In this document: piece after piece, positions 58,335 to 64,000 of the stretch
Layout of the letters: each line of letters opens with the position of its first letter
Numbering within the stretch: position 1 is the first letter of the stretch
From: Thermus sp. CCB_US3_UF1
Lineage (GTDB): Bacteria > Deinococcota > Deinococci > Deinococcales > Thermaceae
Assembly: GCF_000236585.1 (NCBI RefSeq)
Contig: NC_017278.1
Span: forward strand, 1,984,001 to 2,048,000
Length of the DNA stretch: 64,000 nucleotides
Direction of reading: 5' to 3'
The notes under the pieces: generated by a model
Told to the model about the DNA's origin: nothing
Seen by the model: the letters and a program-made list of their open reading frames with translations, nothing else
Databases searched by the model: none
Program-made: the position numbers and the translations under genes

Positions 58335-59309
58335 ATGGCCCTCATGACCATGGTGCAGGCCCTGAACCGGGCCCTGGACGAGGAGATGGCCCAAGACCCC
58401 CGGGTGGTGGTCCTGGGGGAGGACGTGGGCAAGCGGGGTGGGGTCTTCCTGGTGACGGAGGGCCTCTTACAGAAGTACGGCCCCGACCGGGTCATGGACA
58501 CCCCCCTTTCCGAGGCGGCCATCGTGGGGGCGGCCCTGGGCATGGCCGCCCACGGCCTGAGGCCCGTGGCGGAGATCCAGTTCGCCGACTACATCTTCCC
58601 CGGCTTTGACCAGCTGGTGAGCCAGGCGGCCAAGCTCCGCTACCGCTCCGGGGGACAGTTCACCGCCCCCATGGTGGTGCGCATGCCCTCCGGGGGTGGG
58701 GTCAGGGGCGGGCACCACCACTCGCAAAGCCCCGAGGCCCACTTCGTCCACACCGCCGGGCTCAAGGTGGTGGCCGTCTCTACCCCCTACGACGCCAAGG
58801 GACTTCTCAAGGCCGCCATCCGGGACGAGGACCCCGTCGTCTTCCTGGAGCCCAAGCGCCTCTACCGCTCGCTCAAGGAGGAGGTACCCGAGGAGGACTA
58901 CGTCCTGCCCCTGGGCCAGGCGGCCCTGAGGCGGGAGGGGAAGGACATTACCCTGATCGGCTACGGCGCGGTGATGCCCGAGGTCTTGCAGGCGGCGGAG
59001 GAGCTGGCCAAAGCGGGGGTTTCCGCCGAGGTCCTGGACCTCAGGACCCTCATGCCCTGGGACCATGGGGCGGTGATGGAGTCCGTGGCCAAGACGGGGC
59101 GGGTGGTCCTGGTCTCCGATGCCCCCCGCCACGCTAGTTTCATCAGCGAGGTGGCCGCCACCATCGCCGAGGACATCCTGGACCTCCTCCTCGCCCCCCC
59201 CATCCGGGTGGCGGGCTTTGACACCCCCTACCCCTACGCCCAGGACAAGCTCTACCTGCCCACCGTCACCCGCATCCTGAACGCGGCCAAGCGGGCGTTA
59301 GACTACTGA
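58335..59309 (+). CDS. bkdB: Branched-chain 2-oxoacid dehydrogenase E1 beta subunit
   Basis: This 324-residue partner forms alpha2beta2 with the preceding subunit. Motifs are [39 protein letters not shown] and [33 protein letters not shown], which includes the Glu that activates ThDP. The SD GGAGGTAGCC precedes ATG 58335. Confidence 0.95.
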   Translation: MALMTMVQALNRALDEEMAQDPRVVVLGEDVGKRGGVFLVTEGLLQKYGPDRVMDTPLSEAAIVGAALGMAAHGLRPVAEIQFADYIFPGFDQLVSQAAKLRYRSGGQFTAPMVVRMPSGGGVRGGHHHSQSPEAHFVHTAGLKVVAVSTPYDAKGLLKAAIRDEDPVVFLEPKRLYRSLKEEVPEEDYVLPLGQAALRREGKDITLIGYGAVMPEVLQAAEELAKAGVSAEVLDLRTLMPWDHGAVMESVAKTGRVVLVSDAPRHASFISEVAATIAEDILDLLLAPPIRVAGFDTPYPYAQDKLYLPTVTRILNAAKRALDY

Positions 59310-59327
59310 CGTGCCCTAAGGAGGCCT

Positions 59328-60689
59328 ATGCCCAAGGAAATCCTCATGCCCGAACTCGCCGAAAGCGTGGTGGAAGGCGAGATCCTCAAGTGGCTGGTGG
59401 CGGAAGGGGACTACCTCAAGAAGGACCAACCCTTCGTGGAGGTGATGACGGACAAGGTGACGGTGGAGCTCCCCTCCCCCTACGAAGGGGTGCTGGTGAA
59501 AAAGCTGGCGAGGGAGGGGGAGGTGGTCAAGGTCCACGCCCCTATCGCCCTCCTCGCCGAGCCGGGGGAAGGGGTGGAACCCCCTGTGCAGGCCCGGGAG
59601 GAGCGCTCCATCGTGGAGCCGGGGTTGCCCGCCAAGGAGGAAAAGGAGGACCTCTCCCTCTTCAAGCCCGACCCCACCCAGGTGGCGGTGAAAAACCCCT
59701 TCCTCTCCACCCCCCCTACCCCCGAAGCGCCTAAGGGTCCCGGGGGGCGGGTCCTGGCCGTCCCCGCCGCCCGCAAGCTGGCCCGGGAGCTAGGGATCCC
59801 CATAGAGGCCGTGCCCGGCTCCGGGCCCTTAGGAAGGGTGCGGGTGGAGGACGTGCGGGCTTACGCCGCCAAGCAGGGGGCCTCGAGGCCAGCCCCACCC
59901 CCCCAGGAAGCCCCCAAGGAGGCCCCCAGCCTCCCTCCAGGCTTCCCTCCCCCGCCCCGGTACACCCCCCCCAAGGGGTACGAGGGGCTGGAGGAGCGCG
60001 TCCCCCTAAGGGGAATCCGCCGCACCATCGCCCATGGCCTCTGGCAAAGCCACCTCTACACCGTGCGCACCCTCAACGTGGACGAGGCCGACCTCACGGA
60101 GCTGGTGGCCCTGCGGGAGCGCCTGAAGCCCGAGGCCGAGCGCCAGGGGGTAAGGCTCACCTACCTGCCCTTCATCGCCAAGGCGGTGGTGCGGGCCCTG
60201 AAGAAGTTCCCCATGCTCAACGCCAGCCTGGACGAGGAGCGGCAGGAGATCGTCTACAAGCGCTACTACCACCTGGGCCTAGCCGTGGCCACGGAACGGG
60301 GGCTCATCGTCCCCGTGTTGCGGGATGCGGACCGGAAAAGCATCCTGGAACTCGCCCAGGAGATCACCGAGCTCTCGGCCAAGGCCCGGGAGGGGCGGCT
60401 TTCCCCTGAGGAGGTGACGGGCTCCACCTTCACCATTACCAACATCGGCTCCGTGGGGGCCACCCTGAGCTTCCCCATCATCAACCTTCCCGAGGCCGCC
60501 ATCCTGGGGGTGCACTCCATCCGCAAGCGCCCCTGGGTCATGCCCGATGGCTCCATCCAGGCCCGGGACATCATGTACCTCTCCCTTTCCTTTGACCACC
60601 GCCTGGTGGACGGGGCCGAGGCGGCCAGGTTCACCCGGGAGGTGATCCGGCTTTTGGAGAACCCCGAGGTTCTCCTCCTGGAAATGTAG
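59328..60689 (+). CDS. bkdC: Dihydrolipoyl acyltransferase (E2) of the branched-chain complex
   Basis: This 453-residue E2 has one lipoyl domain with Lys43 (MTDKVTVELP), a Pro/Ala linker, a peripheral-subunit-binding domain (about 140-185, VPAARKLARELGIPIEAVPGSGPLGRVRVEDV) and a catalytic core with LSFDHRLVDGAEAARFT. It passes the branched acyl group to CoA. It is similar in plan to SucB at 36744, but longer and clearly a separate paralogue. Confidence 0.93.
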   Translation: MPKEILMPELAESVVEGEILKWLVAEGDYLKKDQPFVEVMTDKVTVELPSPYEGVLVKKLAREGEVVKVHAPIALLAEPGEGVEPPVQAREERSIVEPGLPAKEEKEDLSLFKPDPTQVAVKNPFLSTPPTPEAPKGPGGRVLAVPAARKLARELGIPIEAVPGSGPLGRVRVEDVRAYAAKQGASRPAPPPQEAPKEAPSLPPGFPPPPRYTPPKGYEGLEERVPLRGIRRTIAHGLWQSHLYTVRTLNVDEADLTELVALRERLKPEAERQGVRLTYLPFIAKAVVRALKKFPMLNASLDEERQEIVYKRYYHLGLAVATERGLIVPVLRDADRKSILELAQEITELSAKAREGRLSPEEVTGSTFTITNIGSVGATLSFPIINLPEAAILGVHSIRKRPWVMPDGSIQARDIMYLSLSFDHRLVDGAEAARFTREVIRLLENPEVLLLEM

Positions 60690-60698
60690 GAGGACGCC

Positions 60699-62084
60699 AT
60701 GAAAACCTACGACCTGATCGTGATCGGCACCGGACCCGGCGGGTACCACGCGGCCATCCGGGGGGCCCAGCTGGGGCTTAGGGTCTTGGCGGTGGAGGCC
60801 GCCGAGGTGGGCGGGGTGTGCCTCAACGTGGGGTGCATCCCCACCAAAGCCCTCCTGCATGCGGCGGAAACCCTGCACCACCTGAAGGTGGCGGAGGGCT
60901 TCGGGGTCAAGGCCAAGCCCGAGGTGGACCTGGATCGGCTTGGCGGCTGGCGGGAAAGCGTGGTGAAGCGGCTCACCGGGGGGGTGGCCGGCCTTCTCAA
61001 GGGGAACAAGGTGGAGCTGGTGCGGGGCTTCGCCCGCCTCACGGGCCCCAAAGAGGTGGAGGTGAACGGGGAGCGCTACGGGGCCAAAAGCCTCATTCTG
61101 GCCACGGGGAGCGAGCCCGCTCCCCTTCCGGGCTTCCCCTTCGGGGAGGAGGTCTGGGACTCCACCCGGGCCCTCAGGGTGGAAGAAGGCCTCCCCAAGC
61201 GCCTCCTGGTGATCGGGGGCGGGGCGGTGGGGCTGGAGTTCGGCCAGATCTACCGCCGCCTGGGGAGCGAGGTCACCCTCATTGAGTACATGCCGGAAAT
61301 CCTCCCCGCCGGCGAGGGGGAAACCGCGGCCCTGTTGCGCAAGGCCCTGGAGAAGGAGGGCCTACGGGTGCGCACCGGGACCAAGGCCACCGGCTACGAG
61401 CGGCGGGCGGATGGCCTCCACGTCCGCCTCCAGCCCGCCCAAGGGGGGGAGGAGGAAACGCTGGTGGTGGACCGGATCCTGGTGGCCGTGGGCCGGAGGC
61501 CCCGCACCCAGGGCCTGGGCCTGGAGGCCTTGGGGATCGCCCTGGACGAGCGGGGCTTCGTCCGGGTGAACGGCCGGATGGAAACCTCCGTGCCCGGGGT
61601 CTACGCCATCGGCGACGTGGCCGGCCCCCCCCTCCTGGCCCACAAGGCCATGAAGGAGGGGATCGTGGCCGCGGAAAACGCCGCTGGGAAGAACGCCTTC
61701 TTTGACTACCAGATCCCCAGCGTGGTCTATACCTCCCCCGAGTGGGCCGGGGTAGGCCTCACGGAGGAGGCGGCGAAGCGGGCCGGGTACAAGGTCAAGG
61801 TGGGGCGGTTTCCCCTCTCCGCTTCTGGTCGGGCCCTTACCCTGGGGGGGGCGGAAGGGCTCATCAAGGTGGTGGGGGACGAGGAGAGCGACCTCTTGCT
61901 GGGGGTCTTCATCGTGGGGCCCCAGGCGGGGGAGCTCATCGCCGAGGCCACCCTGGCCCTGGAAATGGGAGCCACGGTGGCGGACCTGGCCCTCACCGTC
62001 CACGCCCACCCTACCCTCTCCGAGGGGCTCATGGAGGCGGCGGAGGCCCTGCACAAGCAGGCGGTCCACATCCTGAACCGCTAG
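60699..62084 (+). CDS. lpdA: Dihydrolipoyl dehydrogenase (E3) of the branched-chain complex
   Basis: This 461-residue flavoprotein has [17 protein letters not shown] (FAD), [18 protein letters not shown] (redox disulfide), [13 protein letters not shown] (NAD) and [10 protein letters not shown] (catalytic His-Glu). It differs from the E3 at 35372 throughout, so the two complexes do not share E3. The AGGAGG lies 5 nt before the ATG. Its stop shares CTAG with the convergent dehydrogenase gene. Confidence 0.95.
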   Translation: MKTYDLIVIGTGPGGYHAAIRGAQLGLRVLAVEAAEVGGVCLNVGCIPTKALLHAAETLHHLKVAEGFGVKAKPEVDLDRLGGWRESVVKRLTGGVAGLLKGNKVELVRGFARLTGPKEVEVNGERYGAKSLILATGSEPAPLPGFPFGEEVWDSTRALRVEEGLPKRLLVIGGGAVGLEFGQIYRRLGSEVTLIEYMPEILPAGEGETAALLRKALEKEGLRVRTGTKATGYERRADGLHVRLQPAQGGEEETLVVDRILVAVGRRPRTQGLGLEALGIALDERGFVRVNGRMETSVPGVYAIGDVAGPPLLAHKAMKEGIVAAENAAGKNAFFDYQIPSVVYTSPEWAGVGLTEEAAKRAGYKVKVGRFPLSASGRALTLGGAEGLIKVVGDEESDLLLGVFIVGPQAGELIAEATLALEMGATVADLALTVHAHPTLSEGLMEAAEALHKQAVHILNR

Positions 62085-62950
62085 CGGATCTCCCGTCCGC
62101 CCCAGCGCTCCAAAAGCTTCAGGGCCTCCACGTGGTCGGCCTCGGGACCCAGTTCCCGCTTGGCCGCCTCGTAAAGTTCCCGGGTCAGGCGGAGGAGGGG
62201 GCTCGGGTCCTTGGCCCCCTCCAGCACCCCCATGGCGATGCCCAGGTCCTTGACCAGAAGGCCCAGGGCGAAGGTCTTGGGGAAGGCCCGGGTCAGGACC
62301 CGCTCGGGGATGAGGTTTTCCGTGGCGTTGGAGCGGCCCGAGGAGGCGTTGATGACCTCGAGGGCCTTCTCGGCGGAAACCCCCTGGCCCACCAGGGCCA
62401 AAAGCCCCTCCCCCGCGGCCCAGAGGTTCACCGCCAGGAGGGCGTTGTTGATGGCCTTGACCGCATGCCCCGCCCCCACGGGCCCCACGTGGACCACCTT
62501 GCCGGCGTAGGCCAGGTAAGGCCTCACCCGCTCCACCGCCTCCTCGGGACCCCCTAGCATCACCGTAAGGGTGCCCCGGGCCGCCCCCAGGGTCCCGCCG
62601 GAAACGGGGGCGTCCAGGTAGGTAACCCCCTGGGCCCCAAGGCGCTCCGCCAGCCTGCGGCTGGCCTCGGGCTCGCCGCTGGTGGCGTCCACCCAGTAGG
62701 TTCCGGGCCGCAGGTGGGGCAGGAGGGCCTCGGCCACCTCCACCACCTCCTTGGTGGTGGGCAGGCAGGTGAAGATCACCCCCGCCTCGGCCACCCGCTC
62801 CAAGGGCACGGCCTGGGAGCCGAACTCCTCCTGGTGCCTGAGGGCCTTGGCGAAGGTCCGGTTCCAGACCAGGGTGGGGAAACGCCGCGCCAGGTGCCCG
62901 GCCATGGGGTAGCCCATGGCCCCCAGTCCGAGGAAGGCCACCTTTTCCAT
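62081..62950 (-). CDS. mmsB: 3-hydroxyisobutyrate dehydrogenase
   Basis: This 289-residue protein closely matches the structurally known Thermus enzyme. It has the N-terminal [21 protein letters not shown](P) loop, [22 protein letters not shown] (substrate motif), catalytic Lys in [15 protein letters not shown] and [10 protein letters not shown]. It oxidises 3-hydroxyisobutyrate in valine breakdown, downstream of the branched-chain dehydrogenase encoded next to it. It follows the DUF3054 gene by 9 bp; TAAAAA lies 6 nt before its ATG. Confidence 0.92.
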   Translation of the reverse strand: MEKVAFLGLGAMGYPMAGHLARRFPTLVWNRTFAKALRHQEEFGSQAVPLERVAEAGVIFTCLPTTKEVVEVAEALLPHLRPGTYWVDATSGEPEASRRLAERLGAQGVTYLDAPVSGGTLGAARGTLTVMLGGPEEAVERVRPYLAYAGKVVHVGPVGAGHAVKAINNALLAVNLWAAGEGLLALVGQGVSAEKALEVINASSGRSNATENLIPERVLTRAFPKTFALGLLVKDLGIAMGVLEGAKDPSPLLRLTRELYEAAKRELGPEADHVEALKLLERWGGREIR

Positions 62951-62959
62951 GCCCCCTTT

Positions 62960-63331
62960 TTACCAGAGGCGCAGGAGCTTGGCGAGGCCCCTCAAGCCCA
63001 GGAGGAAAAGAAGGCTAAAGCCCATGGCCACCCCCAGGAAGACGAAGAACCCGGGGCCAAAACTGCCCCCAAGGACCATCTGCCGCAGCCAAAGCCCCGC
63101 GGGCAGGGCAAGGAGCCAGGAGAGGAGGAGGTTGGCCCAGGTGGGCCTGCGGTAGGTGCCGAGGAAGGGGGCCAGGAGGAGCCAGACGAAGAGCACGGGG
63201 AGGACGTTGCGGGCAAGCCCCGCCAGGGTGAGGGCCTGGCCGTGGGAGGCGAGGCCCGTCCCGGCGAAGAGGAGGAGGGCCAGGAGGTCCAGGAGGAAGA
63301 GGGATGGGAAGGACCTGCGCTCCCTGGTCAT
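62960..63331 (-). CDS. DUF3054 family membrane protein
   Basis: This 123-residue protein has four hydrophobic segments and the family-like start [21 protein letters not shown] with one His. The function of the family is unknown. The ATG overlaps the lipA stop (ATGA), so it is co-translated with lipoyl synthase. Confidence 0.82.
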   Translation of the reverse strand: MTRERRSFPSLFLLDLLALLLFAGTGLASHGQALTLAGLARNVLPVLFVWLLLAPFLGTYRRPTWANLLLSWLLALPAGLWLRQMVLGGSFGPGFFVFLGVAMGFSLLFLLGLRGLAKLLRLW

Positions 63332-64000
63332 GGCCCCATTTTAGGCCCTGGGTGGGCGGTGGCCTCGAGGAAGACCCGGTCCGCCCGGTAGGAGCTCCGC
63401 ACCAAGGGCCCGGAAAAGACCTCCCGGAAGCCCAGCCCATACCCCCAGGCCTCGTACCTCTTGAAGTCCTCGGGGGGCACATAGCGTTCCACGGGCAGGT
63501 GGGCCGGGGTGGGCCGCAGGTACTGGCCCAGGGTGAGGATGTCCACCCCCGCGGCCCTCAGGTCCCGCATGGCCTCCAGGATCTCCTCCTCCGTTTCCCC
63601 AAGGCCCAGCATGAGGCTGCTCTTGGTGAGGACCCCGGGACGGTACCGCTTGGCGTGGGCCAGGACCCGTAGGGTCTGCTCGTACCCCGCCCGCGGGTCC
63701 CGCACCTTGGGGGTGAGGCGGCGCACGGTTTCCAGGTTCTGGGCATAGACCTCTGGGGAAGCGTCCAGGACGGTTTCCACCGCCTTGAGGTCCCCCTGGA
63801 AGTCGGGGGTGAGGGCCTCCACCAGGACCCCTGGGGCCTTTTCCTTGATGGCGCGGATGGTGGCGGCAAACTGGGCGGCCCCTCCGTCGGGCAGGTCATC
63901 CCGGTCCACGCTGGTGAGGACCACGTAGCGGATGCCCAGGCGGGCGATGGCCTCCGCCACCCGAAGGGGCTCCTCGAGGTCCACGAGGCCTTTGGGGTTC
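63328..64000 (-). CDS. lipA: Lipoyl synthase, N-terminus beyond window edge
   Basis: At least 224 codons of the C-terminal part are present, and the frame continues past the right edge. The sequence RNPKGL-like [79 protein letters not shown] and [20 protein letters not shown] are LipA signatures. The radical-SAM and auxiliary cluster cysteines lie outside the window. LipA inserts sulfur into octanoyl groups on the lipoyl domains of both E2 proteins encoded here. Confidence 0.96.
   Translation of the reverse strand, partial: NPKGLVDLEEPLRVAEAIARLGIRYVVLTSVDRDDLPDGGAAQFAATIRAIKEKAPGVLVEALTPDFQGDLKAVETVLDASPEVYAQNLETVRRLTPKVRDPRAGYEQTLRVLAHAKRYRPGVLTKSSLMLGLGETEEEILEAMRDLRAAGVDILTLGQYLRPTPAHLPVERYVPPEDFKRYEAWGYGLGFREVFSGPLVRSSYRADRVFLEATAHPGPKMGP

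Overview
The window is chromosomal DNA of a Thermus species (phylum Deinococcota). The evidence is the very high GC content with G/C at nearly every third codon position, close sequence resemblance of many products to known Thermus proteins (seven-iron ferredoxin, class II aldolase, bactofilin, Rel, PaaG, HemQ, branched-chain 2-oxoacid dehydrogenase), and gene starts that mostly lack a Shine-Dalgarno site. Instead a -10 hexamer sits 6-8 nt before the start codon, the signature of leaderless mRNAs. I cannot assign the species. Coding density is extreme: no gap exceeds 300 bp. The longest are 5635-5780, 31048-31180 and 57092-57221, and each holds promoters or a structured leader.

Layout. 1-9.3 kb: a degenerate cyanophycinase-like gene (cut by the window edge), tetR-carD, ispD-ispE-tenA-like (isoprenoid MEP pathway) divergent from uppP, a class V aminotransferase divergent from dnaJ, a cold-shock gene, a GNAT acetyltransferase, and a leftward group with ferredoxin, a membrane protein and a MobA-like enzyme. 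9.3-19 kb: an SdpI-like membrane protein, a PEGA-repeat surface protein, accD-accA, bactofilin with an M23 peptidase, pyrimidine phosphorylase, class II aldolase, and pilT-panC. 19-24.1 kb: the classic leftward block secG, tRNA-Ala(GGC), rplU-rpmA-obgE-nadD-yqeK-LCP-rsfS. 24.1-31 kb: a threonine/serine dehydratase, formate-THF ligase, then a leftward arginine operon argG-argH-N-acetylglutamate synthase-carA. 31-35.3 kb: a lipoprotein and a subtilisin-like lipoprotein protease behind a strong promoter and an 18-codon leader ORF. This segment looks compositionally different from its surroundings.

35.3-47 kb: the 2-oxoglutarate dehydrogenase operon sucA-sucB-lpd divergent from paaG-ruvA. It is followed by a two-component system divergent from an ApbE flavin transferase, a Tat-exported DUF2271 protein and a PepSY-type membrane protein, then hemQ with a truncated chlorite-dismutase-family paralogue. 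47-57 kb: MscS channel, a 751-residue coiled-coil protein and Rel (stringent response); YjbQ, a methyltransferase, RmlA-like nucleotidylyltransferase with BirA, a DUF2203 protein, a small zincin and RlmH. 57-64 kb: the branched-chain 2-oxoacid dehydrogenase operon (E1alpha, E1beta, E2, E3) converging on lipA (cut by the edge), a DUF3054 protein and 3-hydroxyisobutyrate dehydrogenase. The last group fits valine/leucine/isoleucine breakdown with lipoate supply.

The most interesting features are four. (1) A candidate response-regulator operator, TAACCC-N5-TAACC(C/G), is present twice in mirror orientation at nearly identical distance from two predicted divergent leaderless starts, controlling what looks like a periplasmic flavin/heme redox module. 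(2) The octamer palindrome CCTCGAGG occurs 42 times by hand count, against roughly 2-3 expected from base composition. (3) Many divergent gene pairs are separated by only 21-40 bp and served by overlapping or nested promoters with leaderless starts. (4) Several leaders (cspA, class V aminotransferase, branched-chain dehydrogenase) show alternative or multiple RNA hairpins.
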